Assembly: GCA_003443635.1 (NCBI GenBank)
Contig: CP031964.1
Coordinates: 248,001 to 312,000 of the forward strand
Length of the DNA stretch: 64,000 nt
Origin: Flavobacteriaceae bacterium
Lineage (GTDB): Bacteria; Bacteroidota; Bacteroidia; Flavobacteriales; Flavobacteriaceae
Reading direction: 5' to 3'
The notes under the pieces are model-generated. The model made no database searches. It saw only the letters and a list, made by a program, of their open reading frames with translations, and was not told the origin of the DNA. Position numbers and translations under genes: made by a program. This document shows positions 26,954-36,039 of this stretch, in pieces (the stretch's first letter is position 1; each line of letters opens with the position of its first letter).

Positions 26954-27955
26954 ATGAGTAGTGAAAAAGACGCAAAATTAAAAGCATTAAAGCTTACATT
27001 AGATAAATTAGATAAGGCTTACGGTAAAGGTACTGTAATGAAAATGAGTGATGCTGCTGTAGAAGATATAGAAGCCATTCCATCTGGATCATTAGGTTTA
27101 GATATTGCTTTAGGAGTAAATGGTTACCCGAGAGGTCGAGTTATTGAAATTTATGGGCCTGAATCTTCAGGAAAAACTACTTTAACATTACATGCTATCG
27201 CTGAAGCTCAAAAAGCAGGAGGCATTGCTGCTTTTATTGATGCCGAACATGCTTTTGACCGCTTTTATGCTGAAAAATTAGGTGTAGATATTGATAACTT
27301 AATTATTTCTCAACCTGATCATGGCGAACAAGCTTTAGAAATCGCCGATAATTTAGTTCGTTCTGGAGCTATAGATATTGTTGTAATAGACTCTGTTGCT
27401 GCTTTAACGCCTAAAAGTGAAATTGAAGGTGAAATGGGAGATTCTAAAATGGGATTACATGCACGTTTAATGTCTCAAGCCCTACGTAAGTTAACAGCTT
27501 CAATTAGCAAGACAAATTGCACAATGATTTTCATTAATCAACTTCGTGAAAAAATTGGAGTTATGTTTGGAAATCCAGAAACAACAACAGGTGGTAATGC
27601 TTTAAAGTTTTATGCATCTGTACGTCTAGACATACGCCGTTCTACTCAAATAAAAAACAGTAATGGTGATGTTTTAGGAAATAAAACACGTGTAAAAGTT
27701 GTAAAAAATAAAGTTGCTCCTCCATTTAAATTAACTGAATTTGATATTATGTATGGAGAAGGTGTTTCTAAAGTTGGAGAAATATTAGACATTGCTGTAG
27801 ATCATGAAGTAATTAAAAAAAGTGGTTCTTGGTTTAGTTATCAAGACACCAAACTAGGTCAAGGTAGAGATGCTGTGAAAGCGATTATAAAGGATAATCC
27901 AGAGTTAATGGATGAACTTGAGGAAAAAATTAAAGCAATTATTGCTGAAAAATAA
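26954..27955 (+). CDS. recA: Recombinase RecA
   Basis: A 333-residue cytoplasmic ATPase that forms filaments on single-stranded DNA for homologous recombination and SOS signalling. Walker A is GPESSGKT near 65; the [30 protein letters not shown] and [22 protein letters not shown] blocks are all intact. The C-terminus is short and acidic as usual. It has its own promoter and terminator, so it is a single-gene unit. Confidence 0.97.
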   Translation: MSSEKDAKLKALKLTLDKLDKAYGKGTVMKMSDAAVEDIEAIPSGSLGLDIALGVNGYPRGRVIEIYGPESSGKTTLTLHAIAEAQKAGGIAAFIDAEHAFDRFYAEKLGVDIDNLIISQPDHGEQALEIADNLVRSGAIDIVVIDSVAALTPKSEIEGEMGDSKMGLHARLMSQALRKLTASISKTNCTMIFINQLREKIGVMFGNPETTTGGNALKFYASVRLDIRRSTQIKNSNGDVLGNKTRVKVVKNKVAPPFKLTEFDIMYGEGVSKVGEILDIAVDHEVIKKSGSWFSYQDTKLGQGRDAVKAIIKDNPELMDELEEKIKAIIAEK

Positions 27956-27961
27956 ATTATA

Positions 27962-27989
27962 AAATCTCGAATTACTTCGAGATTTTTTT
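27962..27989 (+). terminator. Intrinsic terminator of recA
   Basis: A perfect 10-base stem AAATCTCGAA/TTCGAGATTT with a four-base loop, followed by a run of T, 6 bases after the recA stop codon. Confidence 0.9.
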
Positions 27990-28176
27990 GCTCTTTTACG
28001 CAACCTTTTACATCTCTTTTCATCTAAAAGGTAGTGATTAATGCCCCAAAAAGTAAATTTATAGTACATAATTAAGATTGCTTTTTTGTTTTTGGCAAGA
28101 AATATGATGGTAATTGTTTTAAAGTTCAGTTTTTGAAATAATAACTGATAAATGTTTAATTAATCACATAAATTAA

Positions 28177-28722
28177 TTGAGTTTAGATCAGCTCATACAA
28201 AAATGTAAAAAAAATGATACTAATGCGCAGAGTGATTTATACAAGCTCTTTTCGAGTAAGTTATTTGCACTTTGTTTAAAGTATTCACGAAATCGTGCAG
28301 AAGCTGAAGATAATCTGCAAGATGCTTTTGTGACTATTTTGAAAAAAATATCGCAATACAAAAACAAAGGTTCTTTTGAAGGTTGGCTTAAACGAATAAC
28401 AATTAATACTGCTCTACAACGCTATAGAAATGAAGGTGTTTTAGACATTGTTAATGAAGATCGCATTGAAGAAGAGGTTACTATAAATGTAGAAGACGAC
28501 ATTATAAGCCTTGATTTTTTACTCAATATTATACAAGAGTTACCCGATAGGTATCGCTTAGTATTTAATCTTTATGCTTTAGATGGTTATTCTCATAAAG
28601 AGATTGCTGAAATGCTTAATATATCATTAGGTACATCAAAGTCTAATCTTTCTAGAGCACGACTAATTTTAAAAGATAAAGTAGACAATTATATAGCGAC
28701 TACAAACTCGCAATTGTTATAA
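28177..28722 (+). CDS. ECF-type RNA polymerase sigma factor
   Basis: A 181-residue sigma-70 family protein of the extracytoplasmic-function class. The sigma-2 region is near 20-85 (YSRNRAEAEDNLQDAFVTILKKI, FEGWLKRITINTAL). The sigma-4 helix-turn-helix is near 120-170 (PDRYRLVFNLYALDGYSHKEIAEMLN). The only credible start is a TTG at 28177: an in-frame ATG 24 bases upstream meets a stop after three codons, and no Met follows inside the first conserved region. The stop codon is directly followed by the ATG of the next gene, so the two proteins are co-produced, as expected for a sigma factor and its inhibitor. Confidence 0.92.
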   Translation: MSLDQLIQKCKKNDTNAQSDLYKLFSSKLFALCLKYSRNRAEAEDNLQDAFVTILKKISQYKNKGSFEGWLKRITINTALQRYRNEGVLDIVNEDRIEEEVTINVEDDIISLDFLLNIIQELPDRYRLVFNLYALDGYSHKEIAEMLNISLGTSKSNLSRARLILKDKVDNYIATTNSQLL

Positions 28723-30183
28723 ATGACTGACAAAAAAAACATAGATAGACTCTTTCAAGAAGGGTTTAAAGATTTTGAAGCACACCCAAATAAGGCTGTT
28801 TGGGATAATATTGCTAACGAATTACATCCTAAGAAAAAAAGAAGGAGAGTACTTCCTATTTGGCTAAGGGTTGCAGGTGTAGCTGCTTCTTTAGTATTAT
28901 TAATCACGGCTGGGCGTTTTATTTTTAATAACGACCCTAATTCTAATTTAGAAAATAATCCTCTTGTTAATACTAATTCTGAAGAAAATAATCCTCTTGA
29001 GTCTAATTCAAAAAGTACTGAAAATAATAATTCTCCAGATGCTCTACCCATTAACAATAAAAATGATAATAAGGTAACAACTACTCTTAAGACTTCAAAA
29101 GAGGAAGTATCAAAGGCAATTAATAATTTTTCAATTGCTAAAAACTCTGTTTCAAATTCTAAAATTTCTGAATCTCAAATTTATACGTTAGATAGTTTAA
29201 ATAAAGTTAAACAGTTAGTTACAAACTCAGCAAGTACTATTTTTTTAGATTCATCACTAGTTATACCTTTTAATGAAAATAAAGTTGCAATCCATAATAA
29301 TGATATATTAAAAGAAAAAAACGCAAATACTTTTCAAGAGGCAAAAGAAAGTGAAAAATTATCTCTTATTGATGAAATTACAATTGCAAAAAATATAAAA
29401 GAGTCTTTAGAAAAAGAAAGTGAAAATATTACCAATATAGATAAATGGAGCATTAAGCCTAATATAGCTCCCGTATACTTTAATACATTAGGCAGTAGTG
29501 GATCCTCTATAGGAAGTCAATTTAATGACAATTCTAAAACTAGTGATATCAATTTTAGCTATGGTATTAGTGCAAGATACGCTGTTGGCAAACGATTAAG
29601 TGTACGTACAGGTATTAATAAAGTATCTTTAGGGTTCAGTACAAATGATGTACTATCTTTTAATACTCCAACTACATCTTCAGCTACAAACTTCTTAAGT
29701 AGCAGAACTACTAATATTAGTTTTTTAAGAAATGTTGATCTTAATAGTGCTTCTCAAAACACATCAGTAGTTGATGCCAATGATATACGTGCCTTTATTT
29801 CTCCAAATGGATTATTACAAAATAATACTTCTATAGATCAAAAATTTGGATTTATAGAAGTTCCATTAGAAATAGAATATGCTGTTCTAGATAAAAAGTT
29901 TGGGGTAAGTTTTATTGGTGGCTTTAGTGCTTTATTTTTAAATGAAAATGAAGTGTTTTCAACTATAAATGGTCAGAACACTTTAATTGGAGAAGCTACA
30001 AATATTAACAGCACAAGTTATAGTGCCAATTTTGGTTTGGGTGTAAATTATAAGTTTTCAAAATCTTTTAATTTTAACATAGAGCCTACTTTTAAATATC
30101 AATTAAACACGTTTACTAATACTACTGGAGATTTTCAGCCATATTTTATAGGCCTATATTCTGGTTTTATTTTTAATTTTTAG
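28723..30183 (+). CDS. Putative dual membrane-spanning anti-sigma factor: cytosolic segment, one helix, long linker, outer-membrane beta-barrel
   Basis: A 486-residue protein. Residues 1-42 are charged and cytosolic in type (NIDRLFQEGFKDFEAHP, KKKRRR). One transmembrane helix lies at about 46-67. Residues about 70-235 are low complexity, rich in Asn, Ser, Lys and Glu. From about 240 to the C-terminus the sequence has alternating beta-strands of PorT-like or outer-membrane-barrel type, ending in Phe (GLYSGFIFNF). This is the layout of the dual membrane-spanning anti-sigma (Dma) proteins described in Bacteroides thetaiotaomicron: the cytosolic end holds the sigma factor and the barrel senses the outer membrane. 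The assignment is inferred from layout and gene order; no conserved anti-sigma residues can be checked here. Confidence 0.7.
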   Translation: MTDKKNIDRLFQEGFKDFEAHPNKAVWDNIANELHPKKKRRRVLPIWLRVAGVAASLVLLITAGRFIFNNDPNSNLENNPLVNTNSEENNPLESNSKSTENNNSPDALPINNKNDNKVTTTLKTSKEEVSKAINNFSIAKNSVSNSKISESQIYTLDSLNKVKQLVTNSASTIFLDSSLVIPFNENKVAIHNNDILKEKNANTFQEAKESEKLSLIDEITIAKNIKESLEKESENITNIDKWSIKPNIAPVYFNTLGSSGSSIGSQFNDNSKTSDINFSYGISARYAVGKRLSVRTGINKVSLGFSTNDVLSFNTPTTSSATNFLSSRTTNISFLRNVDLNSASQNTSVVDANDIRAFISPNGLLQNNTSIDQKFGFIEVPLEIEYAVLDKKFGVSFIGGFSALFLNENEVFSTINGQNTLIGEATNINSTSYSANFGLGVNYKFSKSFNFNIEPTFKYQLNTFTNTTGDFQPYFIGLYSGFIFNF

Positions 30184-30194
30184 TTAGTTAGATT

Positions 30195-30221
30195 AATTAT
30201 TGCCTTTAGTAAGCAATAATT
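30195..30221 (+). other. Hairpin ahead of the terminator
   Basis: AATTATTGC (30195-30203) pairs perfectly with GCAATAATT (30213-30221). It precedes the true terminator by a few bases and may protect the 3' end of the sigma/anti-sigma mRNA. Confidence 0.45.
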
Positions 30222-30224
30222 GCG

Positions 30225-30256
30225 AAACGCTGCTCTCCCAAATGAGCAGCGTTTTT
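30225..30256 (+). terminator. Intrinsic terminator of the sigma/anti-sigma operon
   Basis: A perfect 11-base stem (AAACGCTGCTC with GAGCAGCGTTT) followed by T residues, about 40 bases after the stop codon. Confidence 0.9.
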
Positions 30257-30308
30257 GTTATGTTAAATTAACTTCAAATATTTGATATATTAATTTCATA
30301 AATAATTT

Positions 30309-30316
30309 TAAATTTG
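30309..30316 (+). promoter_or_regulatory. -7 element of the MscS gene
   Basis: TAAATTTG fits TAnnTTTG exactly, 16 bases before the start codon. A TTTG at 30281-30284 is a possible -33 element, but the 24-base spacing is long. Confidence 0.45.
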
Positions 30317-30332
30317 ATAAAAACAATTACAG

Positions 30333-31154
30333 ATGGAAGACTATCAAAAATGGATTGACCTTGCAATAGTAAAAGGGTCAGAATATGGGGTAAAAGTTAT
30401 TATGGCCATTGTCATATGGATTATTGGTAAATGGGTTATTAAAAAAATAATGAATGCTTTTAAAAAGGTTATTCAAAAGAATAAAAATATGGATGAAACT
30501 CTTGAAAAGTTTCTATCTAATTTGGTAAAAACCACATTATTAATCTTGCTTATAATTGCCATTTTAGGTCAATTAGGTATTAACACAGCTTCATTTGCTG
30601 CAATATTAGCAGCTGCAGGTTTAGCTATAGGCCTAGCACTTCAAGGGTCATTATCAAATTTTGCAGGAGGTGTGCTTATTATGTTATTTAAGCCTTTTAA
30701 AGTAGGTGATCTAATAGAAGCACAAGGTGTATTAGGGGTTGTAAATGAAATTCAAATTTTCACAACAAAACTGGCTTCTCCAGATAATAAAGAAATTATT
30801 GTGCCTAATGGTGCTTTATCTAATGGTACCATTATTAATTATACTCAATTAGGACAGTTACGTATTGATTTAACTATTGGAGTATCTTACGATGCGGATA
30901 TCATGGAAACTAAAACAGCTTTAATGAATGCAATGCTTTCTCAAGATAAAGTATTGAAGGATCCTGCGCCTACAGTAAATATGGGAGAGCTTGCTGATAG
31001 TTCTGTAAATTATAAAGTAAGACCTTGGGCAACACCAGAACACTATTGGGATGTTTATTTTAAAACTGTTGAAAACTGCAAAATAGAATTAGATAAAGCT
31101 GGTATTGAAATTCCTTACCCTATTCAGGTTGAGATCGAGCGTAAAGAGAATTAG
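30333..31154 (+). CDS. Small-conductance mechanosensitive channel, MscS family
   Basis: A 273-residue inner-membrane protein with three predicted helices (about 18-38, 62-82, 88-112). The pore-lining third helix carries the Gly/Ala-rich pattern of MscS (AAAGLAIGLALQGSLSNFAGG). The beta domain follows with FKPFKVGDLIEAQGVLGVVNEI and IIVPNGALSNGTIINYT, then a C-terminal alpha/beta domain. It releases solutes when membrane tension rises after hypo-osmotic shock. The length is close to that of E. coli MscS, so this is the minimal form. Confidence 0.94.
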   Translation: MEDYQKWIDLAIVKGSEYGVKVIMAIVIWIIGKWVIKKIMNAFKKVIQKNKNMDETLEKFLSNLVKTTLLILLIIAILGQLGINTASFAAILAAAGLAIGLALQGSLSNFAGGVLIMLFKPFKVGDLIEAQGVLGVVNEIQIFTTKLASPDNKEIIVPNGALSNGTIINYTQLGQLRIDLTIGVSYDADIMETKTALMNAMLSQDKVLKDPAPTVNMGELADSSVNYKVRPWATPEHYWDVYFKTVENCKIELDKAGIEIPYPIQVEIERKEN

Positions 31155-31180
31155 TGATTAAATTGTTTTTATTAAGAATG

Positions 31181-31924
31181 CTATTGCTTTATATTTTCTC
31201 TTAAAGTAGTTAAGAGTATATTTCTAGAAACTTTATTAACTCTAGAGGTATCTTCTATTTCTAATCCTTTTGTATTTATAGGAGGATGAATAATAGCTCT
31301 CATTTTACCTGGGCAACCGCTAAAAAAAATATAAGAAAAACGTTTTTTATTATCTAAAAACGTTAGTGGCACTATAGGTATTTGATGGTTTATAGCTAAT
31401 CTAAAAGCTCCATCTTTAAATTCATCTAAGAGGATAGACTCATGTGGTATTCCTGCTTCTGGGAAAATACAAATACTCAATCCAGATTCTAATCGTTTCC
31501 TAGCCCTTAAAAACACAGCTTTTCGGCTTTCAGGGTTACTTCTGTCTACCAAAATGCAAGTACGTTTATAAAAAAATCCAAATAGTGGTATTTTAGCTAA
31601 CTCTTTTTTGCCTACAAATACAAATGGATTATCCTTTACACAAATAAGCATTAGCATAATATCTATCATTGAGGTATGATTGGCAATAAACATATAGCTC
31701 TTCCCCTTTTCTAGAGTTTGAAGCCTTCTAATTTTCCAACGAAACCCCATTCCTATCAAAATAAATTTTGCCCAGAATCTTGCTAGTTTAAAAAAAAATG
31801 AATACCATTTTTCTCTTAGTATTGAAATAAATAACAAGGGAAATAAAATTATTATTGGTAGAGTTACTAGAATGTAAAACCAAATTCTGTAAAAACTCCA
31901 AAAAAGACGTTTTATTAGAAACAT
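31181..31924 (-). CDS. plsC: 1-acyl-sn-glycerol-3-phosphate acyltransferase (PlsC family)
   Basis: A 247-residue membrane-associated acyltransferase with one or two N-terminal helices. The catalytic HX4D motif is HTSMID near 82, the second block is LVDRSNPESRK, and the third is FPEAGIPHES near 155. It transfers an acyl chain to lysophosphatidic acid in phospholipid synthesis; an aminolipid-specific relative cannot be excluded. It converges on the MscS gene with a 26-base gap and no clear terminator. A -7 element lies only 8 bases before its ATG. Confidence 0.88.
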   Translation of the reverse strand: MFLIKRLFWSFYRIWFYILVTLPIIILFPLLFISILREKWYSFFFKLARFWAKFILIGMGFRWKIRRLQTLEKGKSYMFIANHTSMIDIMLMLICVKDNPFVFVGKKELAKIPLFGFFYKRTCILVDRSNPESRKAVFLRARKRLESGLSICIFPEAGIPHESILLDEFKDGAFRLAINHQIPIVPLTFLDNKKRFSYIFFSGCPGKMRAIIHPPINTKGLEIEDTSRVNKVSRNILLTTLRENIKQ

Positions 31925-31931
31925 ATGTTTT

Positions 31932-31939
31932 CAAAACTA
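31932..31939 (-). promoter_or_regulatory. -7 element of the PlsC gene
   Basis: On the minus strand this reads TAGTTTTG, an exact match. Transcription would start about at the ATG (31924), so the mRNA is nearly leaderless. Confidence 0.45.
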
Positions 31940-31949
31940 CTTAAATTAA

Positions 31950-31980
31950 TTGAGCTATTTTAACAAAACAATTACCTTTG
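31950..31980 (+). promoter_or_regulatory. Promoter of trpS
   Basis: TTG at 31950-31952 and TACCTTTG at 31973-31980, separated by 20 bases. This is a full consensus match, 49 bases before the start codon. Confidence 0.65.
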
Positions 31981-32029
31981 CCACTTAATTTAATCAATAA
32001 TACAATATCTGTAAAAACAGGAAACAAGT

Positions 32030-32998
32030 ATGGCTAGAATTTTAACTGGAATACAAAGTACAGGAGTTCCGCATTTAGGAAACATTTTAGGAGCGATTAT
32101 TCCTGCTATTCAAATGAGCAACGACCCTAAAAATGATTCGTTTTTATTTATTGCAGATATGCATTCATTAACCCAAATTAAAGATGCAAAAACACTTCGA
32201 GAAAACACTTATTCTACTGCGGCAACATGGTTAGCATTTGGGTTAGATATTTCTAAGACTGTATTTTATCGTCAAAGTGATGTGCCACAAGTAACAGAGT
32301 TATCTTGGTATTTAAGTTGTTTTTTTCCATACCAACGTTTAACATTAGCTCACAGTTTTAAGGATAAAGCTGATCGATTAGAAGATGTAAATTCTGGTTT
32401 ATTCACTTATCCCATGTTAATGGCAGCAGATATTTTATTATATGATGCTGAAATTATCCCGGTAGGAAAAGATCAGTCACAACATATTGAAATGACTCGC
32501 AATGTAGCTACACGATTTCATGCACAACTAGGTGAAACTTTTGTAATTCCTGAAGCCGATTTACAAAAAGACACCATGTACGTTCCGGGTAGAGATGGGT
32601 CTAAAATGAGTAAAAGTAAAAATAATATTATCAATTTATTTTTACCTGATAAAAAATTACGAAAACAAATTATGAGTATCGAAACCGATAGTACACCTTT
32701 AGAAGATGCTAAAGATTGGTCTACATGTAATTGTTTTGCTATTTATAAACTCATTGCAAATGATTCTCAAATAGAGGTAATGAAAGCTAATTACGAAAAT
32801 GGTAATTATGGATATGGGCATGCCAAACAAGCTTTATATGAATTGCTAATTGATAAATTTTCTGTTGAGCGAGAGCGTTACAATTACTATATGGAACATC
32901 TTAACGAAGTGGACGATGCATTAAATTTAGGTGCAGAAAAAGCAAAATTAGTCGCTAATACGGTTTTAAAACGAGTTAGAGAAAAAGTAGGGTATTAG
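32030..32998 (+). CDS. trpS: Tryptophan--tRNA ligase
   Basis: A 322-residue class I aminoacyl-tRNA synthetase. The HIGH-type motif is PHLG at 14-17 and the KMSKS loop is intact in GSKMSKSKNN near 190. GKDQSQHIEMTRNVA is the typical TrpRS active-site block. It charges tRNA-Trp in the cytoplasm. Length and motifs are normal. It has its own promoter and is convergent with dprA, 15 bases apart. Confidence 0.96.
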   Translation: MARILTGIQSTGVPHLGNILGAIIPAIQMSNDPKNDSFLFIADMHSLTQIKDAKTLRENTYSTAATWLAFGLDISKTVFYRQSDVPQVTELSWYLSCFFPYQRLTLAHSFKDKADRLEDVNSGLFTYPMLMAADILLYDAEIIPVGKDQSQHIEMTRNVATRFHAQLGETFVIPEADLQKDTMYVPGRDGSKMSKSKNNIINLFLPDKKLRKQIMSIETDSTPLEDAKDWSTCNCFAIYKLIANDSQIEVMKANYENGNYGYGHAKQALYELLIDKFSVERERYNYYMEHLNEVDDALNLGAEKAKLVANTVLKRVREKVGY

Positions 32999-33013
32999 CT
33001 AGAAAAATAAAAA

Positions 33014-34114
33014 CTAAATAACCTCAAATTGTTTTCCTGGCAAAGGTCTAACAACGCCTTTAAGTTCCATTGTTAATAAAATAGAAGCGATTTTAAATGT
33101 TGGCATATCACTTTTTAATGCAATAACATCCAATAATAGTTTCCCACTTTCTTTCAAAGTATTATAAATTACTTTTTCTTCAGTAGTTAACTCTATAAAT
33201 AGCTGTTGTTGAATTGGTTTCTTTTCAGGCTCTAATTGCCAATTTAAAATATACGGTATGTCTTCTGCTTGAGATAACACATGTGCTTTCTGATGTTTAA
33301 TTAAATTATTACAGCCTACACTTTGTGAATCTGTTATTCGTCCTGGGATTGCAAATATCTCACGATTGTATGAGTTTGCAATTTCGGCAGTAACTAAGCT
33401 ACCTCCTTTTTCTGCAGATTCAATCACAATAGTAGCTTCACTTAATCCTGCTATAATACGATTTCTCTTTAAGAAATTATTTCTGTTAAAATCATCTGTA
33501 CTCCAAAAATCAGTAAAAAACCCACCGTGTCTTTCAATATCTGCGACATATTTTTTGTGAATTTTAGGGTAAATTTGATTTAGACCGTGTGCTAAACAAC
33601 CAATAGTTTGAAGGTTGTTTTTTAATGCAGCTTTCTGTGCAGTAATATCTGTACCATAAGCAAATCCTGAAACAATAATAGGATTGTAAATTGATAAACG
33701 TTCAATAATTTGTTCACAAACAGCTATGCCATGAGAAGTTATTTTACGTGTACCAACTATACTTATTATCCGTTTATTATTTAGATTAATTGTTCCAGAT
33801 TGAAATAATAAGATTGGTCCATCTATACAATGCTTTAAGCGTTCTGGGTATGTGTTTTCTAAAAAATAATTATATTTTATATTATTGTCATAAATGAATT
33901 TTAATTCGGTTTCGGCAGCAAATAAATTGTATTTATTGAAAATATCTTTCATCATTATACTACCAATACCATCAATCTTAAGTAAGTTATTTGGTTTCTC
34001 ATTTAAAACTGCTTCAGCAGAACCACAATGATGAATCAGCTTTTTAGCAGTAATATCACCAATTTTAGAAGCTTTTTGAAGTGCTAAAATGTGAAGTAGT
34101 TCTTTTTCTGTCAT
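33014..34114 (-). CDS. dprA: DNA-processing protein DprA
   Basis: A 366-residue protein. An N-terminal helix-hairpin-helix/SAM-like region (ILALQKASKIGDITAKKLI, LLKIDGIGSIM) precedes the Rossmann-like DprA core with SIVGTRKITSHG near 120 and IVSGFAYGTDITAQKAAL near 155. A winged-helix domain ends the protein. DprA loads RecA onto incoming single-stranded DNA in natural transformation. Its presence suggests competence capacity but does not prove it. Confidence 0.93.
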   Translation of the reverse strand: MTEKELLHILALQKASKIGDITAKKLIHHCGSAEAVLNEKPNNLLKIDGIGSIMMKDIFNKYNLFAAETELKFIYDNNIKYNYFLENTYPERLKHCIDGPILLFQSGTINLNNKRIISIVGTRKITSHGIAVCEQIIERLSIYNPIIVSGFAYGTDITAQKAALKNNLQTIGCLAHGLNQIYPKIHKKYVADIERHGGFFTDFWSTDDFNRNNFLKRNRIIAGLSEATIVIESAEKGGSLVTAEIANSYNREIFAIPGRITDSQSVGCNNLIKHQKAHVLSQAEDIPYILNWQLEPEKKPIQQQLFIELTTEEKVIYNTLKESGKLLLDVIALKSDMPTFKIASILLTMELKGVVRPLPGKQFEVI

Positions 34115-34205
34115 TTTATTCTTCTGATTTACAACTTACAAGAAACTAAAAAAAGACCTGTTAATAACTAAACAAAGTTCTTTTTTTTTTAGGTATTCTT
34201 TTTTT

Positions 34206-34213
34206 TAACTTTG
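34206..34213 (+). promoter_or_regulatory. -7 element of the SPOR-protein gene
   Basis: TAACTTTG is an exact match and ends 5 bases before the ATG at 34219. The transcript would start at or next to the start codon, so it is probably leaderless. Confidence 0.5.
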
Positions 34214-34218
34214 TTTTA

Positions 34219-35157
34219 ATGCAGTTAGAAAATTACATCAGCGACTTATTATATCGATACGAATGTGTAATTGTTCCAGATTTTGGGGCATTTTTAACAC
34301 AATCCATTTCGGCAAAAATTGAAGAAAACAACAATACGTTTTATCCTCCAAAAAAGACTTTGTCATTTAATGAGCAATTAAAGAGTAACGATGGTCTCTT
34401 AGCAAATTATATTGCTGAGATTGAAAAAATACCATATGAAATTGCTACAAAAAAGATTACATCTAAAGTAAAATCTTTAAAGTCTTATTTAGCACAAGGA
34501 GAAACGTTATCGTTTGATAATATTGGAGAGTTAGTATTAAGTAACGAAGAGAAACTCATTTTTAATCCTTCTTACAATTTAAATTATTTAACTGATGCTT
34601 TTGGACTTTCTCAATTTGTATCACCTAGTATAATTCGAGAATCTTTAAAAGAAGAAGTTGAAACGCTAGAAAAAGTAATTCCTATTGCAATCACTCCTGA
34701 AAAACGTCGCTCTAAGCCTTATTTAAAATACGCTGCTATTGCTATTACTTTTATCGCTCTTGGAGGGTTAGTTGCTTCAAATTATTATGTTAGTCAGATT
34801 GAACAACATAACCAATTAGCACAACAAGAAGCCAATACTCAAATTGAAAATAGAGTACAAAAAGCGACCTTTATTATTGATAACCCACTCCCTTCTGTAA
34901 CTTTAAATGTGACTAAGCAAAGTGGTAATTTTCATTTAGTGGCTGGGGCTTTTCGTATTGAAGAAAATTGTGATAAAAAACTTCAGGAATTACAAGATTT
35001 AGGATATAGTGCTCGAAAAATTGGGAAAAACAGGTACGGGCTACATCAAGTTGTCTATTCTAGTTACGACACTAGAGTAGAAGCACAGCGTGCACTCTAC
35101 AATATTCGCCAAAAATATGATCGAGATGCTTGGTTACTAGTTAAAAAACTTAAGTAA
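34219..35157 (+). CDS. HU-CCDC81 and SPOR domain membrane protein
   Basis: A 312-residue protein. Residues 1-140 match the paired prokaryotic HU/CCDC81-like domains of Bacteroidota (YISDLLYRYECVIVPDFGAFL, LSFNEQLKSNDGLLANYIA). A transmembrane helix is at about 173-192, and a C-terminal SPOR domain at about 235-310 (FHLVAGAFRIEENCDKKLQELQDLGY). SPOR domains bind denuded glycan strands at division sites. The cytosolic HU-like part may bind DNA or protein, so this protein could tie nucleoid or division proteins to septal peptidoglycan. That role is inferred. Confidence 0.88.
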   Translation: MQLENYISDLLYRYECVIVPDFGAFLTQSISAKIEENNNTFYPPKKTLSFNEQLKSNDGLLANYIAEIEKIPYEIATKKITSKVKSLKSYLAQGETLSFDNIGELVLSNEEKLIFNPSYNLNYLTDAFGLSQFVSPSIIRESLKEEVETLEKVIPIAITPEKRRSKPYLKYAAIAITFIALGGLVASNYYVSQIEQHNQLAQQEANTQIENRVQKATFIIDNPLPSVTLNVTKQSGNFHLVAGAFRIEENCDKKLQELQDLGYSARKIGKNRYGLHQVVYSSYDTRVEAQRALYNIRQKYDRDAWLLVKKLK

Positions 35158-35170
35158 ACTTTTCTTTTTA

Positions 35171-35203
35171 TTGTTATAAATTTTTAAAAGCAACTTACCT
35201 TTG
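35171..35203 (+). promoter_or_regulatory. Promoter of the thioesterase gene
   Basis: TTG at 35171-35173 and TACCTTTG at 35196-35203 with a 22-base spacer, 26 bases before the start codon. Confidence 0.55.
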
Positions 35204-35229
35204 TATTTCATTATTAATCTAACAATATA

Positions 35230-35748
35230 ATGGAAGTAAAGTATCCAAAAGATTCAAAAAGTATTATGACAGATTTAGTTTTACCTAGTGAAACTAACCC
35301 TATAAATAATTTGTTTGGTGGTGAGTTATTAGCTCGTATGGATCGTGCAGCAAGTATAGCTGCAAGGCGTCATTCAAGACGAATTGTAGTTACTGCCTCT
35401 GTAAATCATGTTGCATTTAATCGTTCAGTACCTTTAGGAAGTGTCGTTACTATTGAAGCAAAAGTATCTCGTGCTTTTAATACCTCAATGGAAGTTTATA
35501 TGGATGTTTGGATTGAAGATCGTGAATCTGGTGAATGTTTAAAAGCCAATGAAGCAATTTATACATTTGTTGCAGTAGATGGCAGTGGTCGTCCTGTAAA
35601 AATTCCTGAATTACAACCAGAAACAGAAGAAGAAAAAGTGCGTTTTGATGGTGCATTACGTCGTAAACAGTTAAGTTTAGTACTTGCAGGCAAAATGAAA
35701 CCTAGTGATGCTACTGAGTTAAAAGCATTATTTTTTAATGAGCTTTAA
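35230..35748 (+). CDS. Acyl-CoA thioesterase, hotdog fold (YciA/BACH-like)
   Basis: A 172-residue protein. NPINNLFGGELLARMDRAASIAA near 22-44 contains the conserved N..G..GG..L..D pattern of the acyl-CoA hydrolase subfamily, and VTASVNHVAFNRSVPLGSVV is the second block. It hydrolyses acyl-CoA esters in the cytoplasm; the chain-length preference is not readable. It has its own consensus promoter. Nothing unusual was seen. Confidence 0.9.
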   Translation: MEVKYPKDSKSIMTDLVLPSETNPINNLFGGELLARMDRAASIAARRHSRRIVVTASVNHVAFNRSVPLGSVVTIEAKVSRAFNTSMEVYMDVWIEDRESGECLKANEAIYTFVAVDGSGRPVKIPELQPETEEEKVRFDGALRRKQLSLVLAGKMKPSDATELKALFFNEL

Positions 35749-35816
35749 TAATTAAAAGTTTATTCTTTTAAACCTTTATAGTAAATTCTAGTCTTATAGT
35801 AAACCCCCTTAATACT

Positions 35817-36038
35817 ATGAAAATGAGAATGCTATTAATATTTATTGGATTTGCTTTTATAATATCGCTTACTTCTTGTGCAAAACGTGTAATCGTTGCT
35901 ACTCCTAAAACTAAAATAATTCGAGTAGCTCCTAAGCACAGTAAGATTGTTGTTGTACGTGGAAAACGTTATTATTTTTGGAATGGTAAGCATTATAGAA
36001 AAACTAGAAATGGATATGTTTATGTAAATATTAAATAG
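35817..36038 (+). CDS. Small basic lipoprotein
   Basis: A 73-residue protein. The signal peptide ends at a lipobox, SLTSC, with Cys near residue 21. The mature part is very basic and rich in Val, Lys and Tyr (KIVVVRGKRYYFWNGKHYRK), resembling small YXWxGxxY-type envelope proteins of Bacteroidota. The function is unknown. It ends one base before the end of the convergent envC-like gene. Confidence 0.75.
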   Translation: MKMRMLLIFIGFAFIISLTSCAKRVIVATPKTKIIRVAPKHSKIVVVRGKRYYFWNGKHYRKTRNGYVYVNIK

Positions 36039-36039
36039 T

